DNA of 64,000 nt from Clostridiales bacterium UBA1738 (GCA_002315735.1 DCIA01000007.1:1-64000); one strand, 5' to 3'; numbered from the stretch's first letter, positions 37,108 to 44,440 are shown. Notes: generated from the letters alone by a model not told the origin. Translations and numbers: made by a program.

Positions 37108-37278
37108 CTAAAAAATATTGTTTGGATCAATATTACCAATGTTTGTACCATCTGTTACGTCAGTGCCCATTGTTGACTTTGGCTTATCAGGTGATTGAAC
37201 TATTCCTATACTTGCAGTAATTATGTCTTGCACTTCTATTAAAATCATATCTATTGTTGGTCTGTTATATTGTTTCAT
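37108..37278 (-). CDS. 56-residue peptide of the Y-x-P-T-x(7)-D-I-I-T type
   Basis: A small gene with AGGAGG nine bases before the ATG. It begins MKQYNRPTIDMILIEVQDII followed by TASIGIVQSP and a DPNNIF end. This conserved-start, variable-tail layout is common in clostridial short peptides near RRE or surface-protein genes and resembles the 44-residue peptide at 27334. It starts 13 bp downstream of the surface-type gene, so the two are probably co-transcribed. Function unknown. Confidence 0.7.
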   Translation of the reverse strand: MKQYNRPTIDMILIEVQDIITASIGIVQSPDKPKSTMGTDVTDGTNIGNIDPNNIF

Positions 37279-37290
37279 ATTCAATTCCTC

Positions 37291-38055
37291 CTATTGTGGT
37301 TTTCTGCCAAGCCACTTATCAAGCTCTGCAACGGAAGTTGCCATAATATCTCCCCAAATTGTTTCACCCGATACTATTACAAAAGGTTTTGCTACAACAT
37401 ATGTTGAAAGATTAGCCTTTGGTACTTGTAAATATATTGTAAACTTACCATTTGTATCGTTAAGATTTACTACCGTGTTTGATTCAATAGTCGCCCTTTT
37501 GTATTCGTTTGCTTGATTATATACTAAAAAACCATATCTTGAAATGTTATCTTTGTTTTCTTCAAACAAATTGTATTTACTTGAAAATGCAAGAATACCA
37601 CCTGTTATTTCACTCATTGGGTCATCGTCTAATTCGGTGTAGTAGCCACCATCATAGGTATTTTCATATGCTGTTTCATCAACTGAAAATGGAAATTCTT
37701 CTGTGCCATCCCCTTTTAGATTAAAAGATGTCAGATTAAGGAAGAAAGCAGGGCGAACACCGCCGTCCCCATAGTATGCATTGTAGTCGGGGACATCGTC
37801 GGAAACGACATAGCGTACATCGTAACCGCAGCCGTAGTAGGCAGAAGGGGAGCGGAGCCAAGACCACCACTTCGTGGTGGAGGTTAAACTCGAATCTTTG
37901 TACTCCGAATTTGAAACTGCTTCAGCCGTTGGTGTTCCTATGTAGTAGTTACTTCCAAGAATTGAGCTATTATTATACACTGTATTTATCTGCTTTACAT
38001 CAAGTAAAAACATTGTATCGGTTATTAGTATTAAACAAATTGTTTTTTTCTTCAT
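37291..38055 (-). CDS. DUF6273/C-type-lectin-like surface protein, N-terminally shortened
   Basis: A 254-residue protein. ATG 38055 follows AAAGGA by eight bases. The first 11 residues look like the start of a signal peptide (MKKKTICLILI) but run straight into TDTMFLLDVKQINTVYNNSS, suggesting that a deletion joined a secretion start to the middle of a longer gene. Residues 60-110 (WWSWLRSPSAYYG, GGVRPAFFLNL) match DUF6273-like domains. That block is markedly GC-rich compared with its surroundings. Its 5' side faces the invertible segment. Confidence 0.7.
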   Translation of the reverse strand: MKKKTICLILITDTMFLLDVKQINTVYNNSSILGSNYYIGTPTAEAVSNSEYKDSSLTSTTKWWSWLRSPSAYYGCGYDVRYVVSDDVPDYNAYYGDGGVRPAFFLNLTSFNLKGDGTEEFPFSVDETAYENTYDGGYYTELDDDPMSEITGGILAFSSKYNLFEENKDNISRYGFLVYNQANEYKRATIESNTVVNLNDTNGKFTIYLQVPKANLSTYVVAKPFVIVSGETIWGDIMATSVAELDKWLGRKPQ

Positions 38056-38244
38056 TAAAATCATCCTTTCTATTTTACTACCACGCCTTTACAGGTAAAC
38101 ATTAGCTATCGCTGTAATCATTACAATTCCGCTTTTAAGTACTGTCAAAGCTCTATCTTGTCGCTAATCTGCCAATTTATTAGTTTATAAAAATCTCTAA
38201 GCATTCACTTACAATATTTTCTCTTCTCTCACGCATTTCCATCA

Positions 38245-38262
38245 CCCCCCCCAAAAAAAAAA
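38245..38262. repeat. C8-A10 homopolymer tract
   Basis: Eight C then ten A on the + strand, read as T10-G8 in the untranslated leader of the minus-strand surface gene. The G8 run stands just before a 20-codon open frame (MEMRERRENI start). Such tracts can slip. Confidence 0.5.
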
Positions 38263-38307
38263 CAAATCGCACGCTCATTTATCGATTAAAAAAATATAAT
38301 ACAACAG

Positions 38308-38557
38308 AATCATTATTATGTGGTACAAAAGCACTGCAATATCTCATTTGTAATGAAACATCCTATAAAAGAAATATGTAAAGTAGACCAATGTAATAAT
38401 TATAAATTTCATTGGTTAAATTTGTTGTGAATAGTTTTATGCAACATGATATTATTTAGATGTTTTTTAGTCGAATCATTGACAATTACTGGATTTTTTG
38501 ATATAATATCGTTGAAATTTGAATTAGAAATTTGTATAATACCACATAATAATGATT
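38308..38557. promoter_or_regulatory. Invertible promoter segment (18-bp inverted repeats)
   Basis: aatcattattatgtggta at 38308-38325 is the perfect reverse complement of 38540-38557. The 214 bp between them hold a consensus promoter pointing right. A tyrosine recombinase gene ends 7 bp beyond the right repeat. In this orientation transcription runs away from the surface gene (OFF); inversion would turn the promoter toward 38055 (ON). This is the architecture of phase-variation switches. Confidence 0.8.
38479..38507 (+). promoter_or_regulatory. Consensus promoter inside the invertible segment
   Basis: TTGACA (38479-38484), 17-bp spacer, TATAAT (38502-38507): perfect sigma-A hexamers and spacing. 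It currently points toward the 3' end of the recombinase gene, where a terminator stops it. Confidence 0.85.
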
Positions 38558-38563
38558 ATGTTA

Positions 38564-39403
38564 TTAGCACCGTAACAGGTGCATTTTTTCTATCTGTTTT
38601 CTGTGTTCTTCGCCCGTTTCCATGGTGTAAATTCTTGTTGTATCAACCGAAGAATGACCGAGAATATCCGCAAGACGAACAATATCCTTTTGCAATTGAT
38701 AATATGTACGAGCGAATAAGTGACGAAGGTTATGCGGGAATACCTTTTCCTTTGATACTTCTGCCGATTCACAAAGCTTTTTCATATCTGCCCATATATT
38801 TGACCTATCAAGCGGTTTTCCGTTTTTACTTACAAACACGGAGCCGGTTTTTATATTGTTTTTCTTTATATATTCCTTTAGCATTTTACAAAGCATTTTC
38901 GGTAAAAATACAGTTCTTGTTTTACCTTTGCAATTGATAATTGCAGTTTTAATTTGTACCGCTTCTACCGTTATGTATTTAAGCTCAGATACTCTTATTC
39001 CTGTTGAACATATCGTCTGCATAAGGTAATAAAGCCGTTCATTCTTTTTCTCCTTTGCCGCCGTTAGTAGTCTTTCATATTCCGACTTCGTAAGCTCCTT
39101 ATTTTTCTCGGCAAATATTTGTCTTTGGATTTTCAGAGCCTTTACCTTTAAGTCATACCATCCCATCCACTCAAAAAATGAATTTAATGATGAAATTACC
39201 GAATTAACACTTTTCGGTGCGTATTTCTCTATCAACTTCACTTTGTATTCAAGCACTTTTTCTTTGCATAGCTCAATGCCGGTCATAATTTCCGCAAATA
39301 CCGTAATATCTCTAACATATTTATCAATCGTAGCCTTGCTCTTTTCCTCGCACAGAAGATAATTTTTAAAGTTTATAAGCATTTCATTTGTAATTGTTTT
39401 CAT
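38564..39403 (-). CDS. Tyrosine recombinase (XerC/D-like invertase)
   Basis: A 279-residue site-specific recombinase. N-terminal SAM-like core-binding domain (TIDKYVRDITVFAE, SVNSVISSLNSFFEWMGW); catalytic Arg in STGIRVSELKYI, His-x-x-Arg in HNLRHLFA, His in LGHSS and Tyr in TTRIYT. ATG 39403 behind AGAGG. The gene ends 7 bp from the inverted repeat, so it is the likely catalyst of inversion. Confidence 0.88.
   Translation of the reverse strand: MKTITNEMLINFKNYLLCEEKSKATIDKYVRDITVFAEIMTGIELCKEKVLEYKVKLIEKYAPKSVNSVISSLNSFFEWMGWYDLKVKALKIQRQIFAEKNKELTKSEYERLLTAAKEKKNERLYYLMQTICSTGIRVSELKYITVEAVQIKTAIINCKGKTRTVFLPKMLCKMLKEYIKKNNIKTGSVFVSKNGKPLDRSNIWADMKKLCESAEVSKEKVFPHNLRHLFARTYYQLQKDIVRLADILGHSSVDTTRIYTMETGEEHRKQIEKMHLLRC
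38567..38589 (+). terminator. Plus-strand terminator within the recombinase 3' end
   Basis: GCACC (38567-38571), loop gtaaca, GGTGC (38578-38582), then A and six T. It would end a transcript of about 75 nt from the invertible promoter in the OFF state. Confidence 0.75.
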
Positions 39404-39681
39404 ATAGACAACCTCTTTTCGTTTATATAATAATATTTTATCATAATAGAGCAATTGTCAATTCATATGCCGACTGAAATTCACCTCTTTTCTAACAACA
39501 CAAGATACCACAAAACTTTATCAAAAGCTATCACCAATACCAACAATAATTCCGTTGCAAATCATACTAATACGACACCCTTTCAAATTCGCTCAAAATG
39601 TCTCACAAATCGAAAGGAAATCACACACGGTTTACCATCCTCATTTGATAACAAATCGTGTGTGCTATGGTTTATGGCTCG

Positions 39682-40896
39682 TTACATCTCGAATCCATCA
39701 GTTATGCCTTGCAGTCTTTCTGTATCTTTCTTTACATAGTATCTTTCGGTTATTTCGGATGTTGAGTGTCCAAGAAGGTCTGCAACTTGTCTTGGAGATA
39801 ATGCTTTGATTGTGCCATCTTCTTGTTTTGTTCCGTTCACAAGTTTGGTTGCGAATGTGTGCCTGAGGCTATGCAAACCTTTGATTTCAATGTTTGCAGC
39901 CCTTAGTATTCGATAAAATCTTTTTCTTAAATTTAGTGGTTTTGTATAATCTCCATGTTCATCACATACCAGTGGCGAATCTTCGCCGAAGTAGAATTCA
40001 TTTCGTAAATCCTTTATCATTTCTATTGATGTATTGTTTAGTGGTATTGTTCGTTTACTTGTCTTGCTTTTAGGTTTGCCGATCTTTATATCTCTGCCAT
40101 GCGTTGGATCTGTACCATCTCTTTTTACAATAGTTTTTACTGCTCGTTGCACTCTTAATGTTTTGTTTTCTAAGTCTATGTCACTATTTAGAAGTCCTAA
40201 CAGTTCGCCTGTTCTAAGTCCTGTGTTTAACATTAGAATATATGCTGCGGCTTGTTGATATTTTCTTGAACCTGTGCTATGTGTACTGAATGCTTCGTTT
40301 TTGAATTTTTCTATTTCTTCATCTGTAAATATTGTTAGTGTTTCACATTCCGGCAGGTTTTCTTTACCTTGTGCGGATAGGTAGTTTGCTTTCTTTATCA
40401 TTTCAACATTATCCATCGGATTTTTGGTTATAAATCCTTCGGTATACATATTTCTAAAGTATTCATTTAGCAGTACATACGCTTTCTTTGTAGTGGTGAA
40501 GGCTAAGCCTTTATTCATCCAATGATTGAGTAAATTTTTAACATCTGCCGCAGTTATGTCACCAACTATTTTATCACCGAGAAGTGGATAAACTTGAGAT
40601 TTTGCACTGCTTTCCGACCTATCATAAGTTGTTTGTTCAACCGATGGGAACTTGAATACTTTGAGCCAATTATCCATACTTTCTTTTAATGTTTTTTTCG
40701 ATTCGTCAGAGTTTTGAAGCATCTTTTCAAAGTCGGATATATAGTTAGTTATCTTTTTATTAACTTCTTGCTTTGTTGTGCCTGAGAATGATTTTCTCTT
40801 CCTTTCGCCTTTTTCATCCATATACCATATAACGCCACACCATCTTTTGTCTGTCCGTTGGAATACACTTCCGTTTGTAAGTAGTTTTCTTTGCAT
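39682..40896 (-). CDS. int: Tyrosine integrase (Tn916/phage type)
   Basis: A 404-residue integrase with an N-terminal arm-binding domain (SVFQRTDKRWCGVIWYMDEKG), a core-binding domain (residues 68-170) and a catalytic domain: Arg in NTGLRTGELLGL, His-x-x-Arg in HSLRHTFATKL, His in LGHSTSEI, Tyr in TERYYVKK. It most likely integrates the element at tRNA-Trp. Unusually it lies near the centre of the element, about 4-5 kb from either boundary. Confidence 0.93.
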   Translation of the reverse strand: MQRKLLTNGSVFQRTDKRWCGVIWYMDEKGERKRKSFSGTTKQEVNKKITNYISDFEKMLQNSDESKKTLKESMDNWLKVFKFPSVEQTTYDRSESSAKSQVYPLLGDKIVGDITAADVKNLLNHWMNKGLAFTTTKKAYVLLNEYFRNMYTEGFITKNPMDNVEMIKKANYLSAQGKENLPECETLTIFTDEEIEKFKNEAFSTHSTGSRKYQQAAAYILMLNTGLRTGELLGLLNSDIDLENKTLRVQRAVKTIVKRDGTDPTHGRDIKIGKPKSKTSKRTIPLNNTSIEMIKDLRNEFYFGEDSPLVCDEHGDYTKPLNLRKRFYRILRAANIEIKGLHSLRHTFATKLVNGTKQEDGTIKALSPRQVADLLGHSTSEITERYYVKKDTERLQGITDGFEM

Positions 40897-41195
40897 TAAA
40901 TCACCTCTTTCTTAATAGCAAACAATACTCTAAAGCTTTTCATAAGTCAAGCATCAAACACAACAATATTTTCTGAAAATATCGTATAATTTGTATGCAC
41001 CTGTTGTAGCACTGTTTTATTAGGCAGTAAACTCGGTGTTATCAGCATACAGCACCAAAAACAGCACTATTATATTTTAACAGCACCATAAAAAATCTCC
41101 CGAACGGCTCTGCCGGTCGGTGTTTTCCGAAAGGTGCGTGGCAAAACGCACCTTTCTTTATCCCGCTTGATTTTAGGTCGGGTTATTTACACTGG
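40897..41195. other. Structured non-coding region beside the integrase
   Basis: Three ACAGCAC repeats (41049, 41061, 41080) and a 10-bp stem hairpin (AAAGGTGCGT at 41130-41139 with 41146-41155) occur here. The repeats could be integrase arm sites; the hairpin could be a terminator. Neither is certain. Confidence 0.45.
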
Positions 41196-41702
41196 TTATT
41201 GTAGTAATTTTTTCTGTGAGGCTATGTTGTTTTTCTCAAGTAATTTTGCGATTTCTTGCTTCCGAGTTTCCAACATATTCTTTTTATGTTGCTTGTCAAT
41301 GTTATATTTTATCACTTCATATATTGGTCTTATTGTATACTTGTTATTGCCGTTAACTTTTAAATCTCCACGATATATTTGTGTAGGTTCAATCCATATT
41401 AATTGCTTTTCATATAGACTGTTTATATACTTTTTAACTGTGTTTTTTGAAACATTAATGTGTTTTGCTATTGTATTGTAGCTGGGCCAACACTGATAGT
41501 CTTTGTTCTCCAAACTAAGTAGATAAGAGTAGATTGCAAGCTCGTTTGGACATAGTCCTAATGTAAATATTTCCCTTGGTACAATGTAGTTATTGCACTT
41601 TGGTCTTGTTGGATATCTTTCAAATTTTATTTCGCATTCTCCTTTCCGATTTTTTATCAATCCATTCAATAAATTTTTCTTTTGGTACGATATATCTTCC
41701 AC
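41196..41702 (-). CDS. HTH_36-type helix-turn-helix protein
   Basis: A 168-residue protein with a winged helix between residues 40 and 110: LGLCPNELAIYSYLLSLEN, CWPSYNTIAKHINVSKNTVK, KQLIWIEP. This family is common in integrative elements beside excisionase-like genes and may act as a replication or maintenance protein. The ATG at 41702 overlaps the upstream gene by 83 bases; a shorter start near AGGAG at 41640 is possible. Confidence 0.75.
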   Translation of the reverse strand: MEDISYQKKNLLNGLIKNRKGECEIKFERYPTRPKCNNYIVPREIFTLGLCPNELAIYSYLLSLENKDYQCWPSYNTIAKHINVSKNTVKKYINSLYEKQLIWIEPTQIYRGDLKVNGNNKYTIRPIYEVIKYNIDKQHKKNMLETRKQEIAKLLEKNNIASQKKLLQ

Positions 41703-41841
41703 ATATTTTTATACTTGGAAACTCATCTGACTTCATAAGTTCATACACAGATGTCTTAGATATACCAAGCACATCTCTCAGTACTTGTACATCAAGCATA
41801 AGCGGAAGTTCATCGTATGATTTGTAAATTTCGTCGCTCAT
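41620..41841 (-). CDS. Excisionase-like DNA-binding protein (MerR/HTH_17)
   Basis: A 73-residue protein starting at ATG 41841 behind AGGAGG. VQVLRDVLGISKTSVYELMKS and IKICGRYIVPKEKFIEWIDK are the signature of excisionase/HTH_17 proteins. Probably promotes excision or represses element genes. Confidence 0.82.
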   Translation of the reverse strand: MSDEIYKSYDELPLMLDVQVLRDVLGISKTSVYELMKSDEFPSIKICGRYIVPKEKFIEWIDKKSERRMRNKI

Positions 41842-41915
41842 TTTCTTTTCCTCCTTTCTTAAAAGAATTTCAAAAACATCTTGCATTTTTATTACTTTGG
41901 TGCTATAATATATTC

Positions 41916-42017
41916 AAGATTACAAGAGCAAAATACAAATCTTGTAATTGAAATTATATTTTAACAGATTCAAAAACATTTGTCAAGATTAAATATATCT
42001 GTTTACAATCTTGTAAT
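41916..42017. promoter_or_regulatory. Repeated operator-like sites in the divergent region
   Basis: AAGATTACAAG (41916-41926), ATCTTGTAAT (41939-41948) and ATCTTGTAAT (42008-42017): one inverted pair plus a third copy between the divergently transcribed excisionase and DUF6076 genes. Likely binding sites for an element regulator. Confidence 0.6.
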
Positions 42018-42036
42018 ATTTTAGAGGTGTATTATT

Positions 42037-42783
42037 ATGTTTGATGTAGAAATTATTGGAAATAAAATCAATCCATATTGCAAGGATAGTGATGTATGGT
42101 ATCCATTAGGTCAGCTTACTTGTATGATTGCTGCAGGCGAAACTGATTGGATTAAAAAACCTTTTACGGTAATTACTAATTGGAAACTTGTAGAAGAAAA
42201 AGCAAGAGATTATCTTGAGAGTTGTTTTCATAGTAATGATGTTACAGATAAAACCAAGGGATATTTGTTTTGCAGAAGCAAGTATACTTATGCAAAAGAA
42301 AGCTATACTGTAACGAAGCATTTTGATGAAATAATAGACGAGGGAAAGGTAAAACTGCAAGTTAAAGACTGCTATCATTTTGATAATTGGGTAGAACTAA
42401 TGGACTTTGAAATGATGTATGCAACTGCAAATAATATCTCGATTTTTGTGTGTAAAAACTGCGGAAAATATTTTGCAACACTAAATTCAGGTGCAGTGTA
42501 TTGCGATAGGATTTATAGAGATAACAAGACTTGTAAGTATTTTGGAGCAAAGAAATCTGCTGCTGAGCAAGTTAAAAACAATGAGATTATTTCCTTTTAT
42601 GAGAAATCTTATCAGGCAATCTATTACAAGAAACGAATCGCAAAGAATAAGTCGGAAACTAAAAAGATTGATAAAATTTTAAAGACTATGCAGAAGAATA
42701 GATTGGAATACAGAAAAGGGAACCTCTCTGACGAGAAGTTCCTCAGTATGATAGAAAGTTATTTGACCGATAGCAATAATTGA
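42037..42783 (+). CDS. DUF6076 zinc-ribbon protein
   Basis: A 248-residue protein. VCKNCGKYFATLNSGAVYCD and TCKYFGAKKSAAE form a zinc ribbon characteristic of DUF6076 proteins carried by clostridial integrative elements; the C-terminal third is Lys-rich and helical. Function unknown. RBS AGAGGTG. Confidence 0.75.
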   Translation: MFDVEIIGNKINPYCKDSDVWYPLGQLTCMIAAGETDWIKKPFTVITNWKLVEEKARDYLESCFHSNDVTDKTKGYLFCRSKYTYAKESYTVTKHFDEIIDEGKVKLQVKDCYHFDNWVELMDFEMMYATANNISIFVCKNCGKYFATLNSGAVYCDRIYRDNKTCKYFGAKKSAAEQVKNNEIISFYEKSYQAIYYKKRIAKNKSETKKIDKILKTMQKNRLEYRKGNLSDEKFLSMIESYLTDSNN

Positions 42784-42797
42784 GGGATGTTGTAATT

Positions 42798-42915
42798 TCA
42801 TTTTTCGATTTTTGATATTCCGATAGACAATTCTGTTAGTTAATTCTGCCAATCAATTATCGCTCCAATTACCATTTTTCAAAAGTTCTAGTACCAACTG
42901 TTGATACATAAAACT
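42798..42915. repeat. Diverged direct repeat left of the DUF3800 module
   Basis: Segments tttcgat...attcc, ctccaattaccatttt, caaaagt and gtaccaactgttga match 44048-44140 in the same order with indels. Together with that copy it brackets the DUF3800 gene and its RNA leader. Confidence 0.6.
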
Positions 42916-43166
42916 CGCTCAAAAACATCCCAAAATGGTTCAAATTCCGATGTGAAATTCTTATTGGCACAAGGAGCTTCGCAAGAATAATAATGGCAAA
43001 GAGCTGGTCGCCTACGATTATTGTATTTTAATAATGATACTGTTTTAACTTGACAATATTTGTATTCAAGAATATAAGAGCATTAAGTAAATCAATATAA
43101 GTAATAAATAAAAAACCATTAATTAACGGAAAATATAGATGATTTCTGCAAAATTCTATAAAAGTC
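42916..43166. other. AT-rich spacer, no gene seen
   Basis: No credible open frame or hairpin between the repeat and the DUF3800 promoter. Confidence 0.5.
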
Positions 43167-43195
43167 TTGACTTTGATGAATAATTATGGTATAAT
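43167..43195 (+). promoter_or_regulatory. Promoter of the DUF3800 RNA leader
   Basis: TTGACT, 17-bp spacer, TATAAT. The predicted start falls just before the structured RNA. Confidence 0.8.
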
Positions 43196-43210
43196 TCTAG
43201 TAGAATATTA

Positions 43211-43290
43211 GGGTAATAATATTTATTACCTTTGGGCTGGCTGAAAAGCCCTGGTCCACCGAATGGCGGGGAATTTCCCCGCCACTTTTT
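43211..43290 (+). ncRNA. DUF3800-type structured RNA motif
   Basis: Three consecutive hairpins: GGTAATAA/TTATTACC (43212-43230), GGGCT/AGCCC (43234-43251), and a GC-rich GGCGGGG/CCCCGCC (43265-43283) followed by ACTTTTT, which looks like a terminator. The stretch GGTCCACCGAATGG joins the last two. Structured RNAs upstream of DUF3800 genes have been described as the DUF3800 motifs; this matches in position and layout, though the subtype was not checked. Confidence 0.7.
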
Positions 43291-43312
43291 ATTATAGTTG
43301 AGGAATATAACC

Positions 43313-43990
43313 ATGGATAAAATATTAAGTGTTTTCATAGATGAATCCGGAGATTTTGGTCCTTTCGAGAATCACGCCCCATACTATTTGGTTACAATGG
43401 TTTTACATAATCAAAAGTTGAATATTTCAGAAAATATTGCTTCATTAGAAAATCATTTACATAAATTAAATTATAATTATAAAACGATACATACTGGCCC
43501 AATTATTCGTAGAGAAGAAATATATAGAAATATGTTAATGGATGAGCGCAAACAAATATTTAACATATTGTTTAATTTCACTCGTAAGTTGGATATTAAT
43601 TACATCTGTGCTAGTGTTGATAAGTCAGAATGTGATGATGTAATCATTTTAACATCAAAACTATCTCGTAATATTGCAGAAATGATAAACAATAACCATG
43701 ACTTTTTTTCTGATTTTGATAAGGTTATTATATATTATGATAACGGTCAAGTTGAATTGACGAAAATAATAACTTCAGTATTTAATGCATTTTATTCCAA
43801 TATAGAATTTCGCAAAGTAAAGCCATCTGAATATAAACTATTTCAGGTAGCTGATTTATTATGTACTATGGAACTATTAAAGCTAAAAACAGATGCGAAT
43901 TCTTTTTCAAAGTCTGAAAAGGAATTTTTCCATTCTCCGCGTGATTTTAAAAAGAATTATTTGAAATATGTATGGAAGAAAAAATTATAA
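43313..43990 (+). CDS. DUF3800 domain protein
   Basis: A 225-residue protein beginning MDKILSVFIDESGDFGPF, the DUF3800 signature with acidic residues of a nuclease-like (RNase H-fold) active site; also YYLVTMVLH, VIIYYDNGQ and a late FQVADLLCTMELL. Start ATG 43313 follows GAGGAA. The family is widespread on mobile elements and is often linked to structured RNAs. Function unproven; an RNA-guided or RNA-inhibited nuclease has been one idea (inference). Confidence 0.83.
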   Translation: MDKILSVFIDESGDFGPFENHAPYYLVTMVLHNQKLNISENIASLENHLHKLNYNYKTIHTGPIIRREEIYRNMLMDERKQIFNILFNFTRKLDINYICASVDKSECDDVIILTSKLSRNIAEMINNNHDFFSDFDKVIIYYDNGQVELTKIITSVFNAFYSNIEFRKVKPSEYKLFQVADLLCTMELLKLKTDANSFSKSEKEFFHSPRDFKKNYLKYVWKKKL

Positions 43991-44358
43991 TTAAGATAAA
44001 ATATATTATATTATGTTTTAAGGAGGGCTCATGCCAATCCTTTTCGATATTCCATCTCGCAATTCCGTTCAATAATTCTCGTTCCAATTACTATTTTTAC
44101 AAAAGTCCTATTCTTTGGTTTCAGCGTACCAACTGTTGACACCTAAAATATTTAAATGTTATTGGGTGGAAGTGAGTTTGATTTTTATAGAGAATGAAAC
44201 ATAAAATCAACTTAATATATTCATTCTCCAATCTCATTTTCACCATTAATTTCATAGCATCAATAAAGCATCAAAAGGATTTTTTAAGATTTAATAAGCA
44301 TTCGAACAAGGCTCAACGGTGGGGAATAATATGATGGTCTTGATTTTTCAGCAGTCAC
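43991..44358. other. Non-coding tail of the element
   Basis: Contains the right-hand diverged repeat (about 44045-44150) and an imperfect inverted pair gaatgaa/ttcattc (44192, 44219). tagcatcaataaagcatcaa at 44256-44275 resembles 35196-35215 at the left end. No gene seen. Confidence 0.5.
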
Positions 44359-44404
44359 TCCAAAACCATGTGCCCAAGGTTCGAGCCCTTGTACCCCTGC
44401 CAAT
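44359..44404 (+). repeat. tRNA-Trp 3' half, second copy (att-like)
   Basis: Repeats the tRNA from the anticodon loop to CCA (same as 35004-35049) with T-to-C at the 35031 equivalent. It is not a tRNA gene: the 5' half is missing. Confidence 0.85.
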
Positions 44405-44408
44405 TTTT

Positions 44409-44440
44409 AGGATAGTCATATTATGGCTATCCTTTTTTTG
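44409..44440 (+). terminator. Terminator after the second tRNA fragment
   Basis: AGGATAG (44409-44415) pairs with CTATCCT (44427-44433), extended by CAT/ATG, followed by seven T. Its sequence differs from the tRNA-Trp terminator, so this fragment came with a different downstream flank. Confidence 0.8.

Larger units (their letters stand above)
35048..44404. mobile_element. Integrated element at tRNA-Trp 3' end
   Basis: About 9.4 kb between tRNA-Trp and the second copy of the tRNA 3' end. It contains a tyrosine integrase (39682), excisionase-like protein, HTH_36 protein, second tyrosine recombinase with an invertible segment, SIR2-like protein, DUF6076 and DUF3800 genes. No relaxase, conjugation, capsid or portal gene is visible, so it looks like a small integrative or satellite element. 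The precise ends are uncertain because three copies of the tRNA end exist. Confidence 0.8.

Noticed and set aside
37776..38105. An Arg-rich plus-strand frame
   Set aside because: It is the complement of the GC-rich surface-protein block; the composition, not a gene, keeps it open.
38446..38937. A 163-residue plus-strand frame over the tyrosine recombinase
   Set aside because: It is antisense to a recombinase with all catalytic motifs and has no ribosome binding site or family resemblance.
44359..44404. A second tRNA-Trp gene
   Set aside because: Only the 3' half is present, with no acceptor 5' strand or D-arm.
35048..44404. Reading the element as a conjugative transposon
   Set aside because: No relaxase, coupling protein or type IV secretion gene is present, despite a Tn916-type integrase and excisionase.
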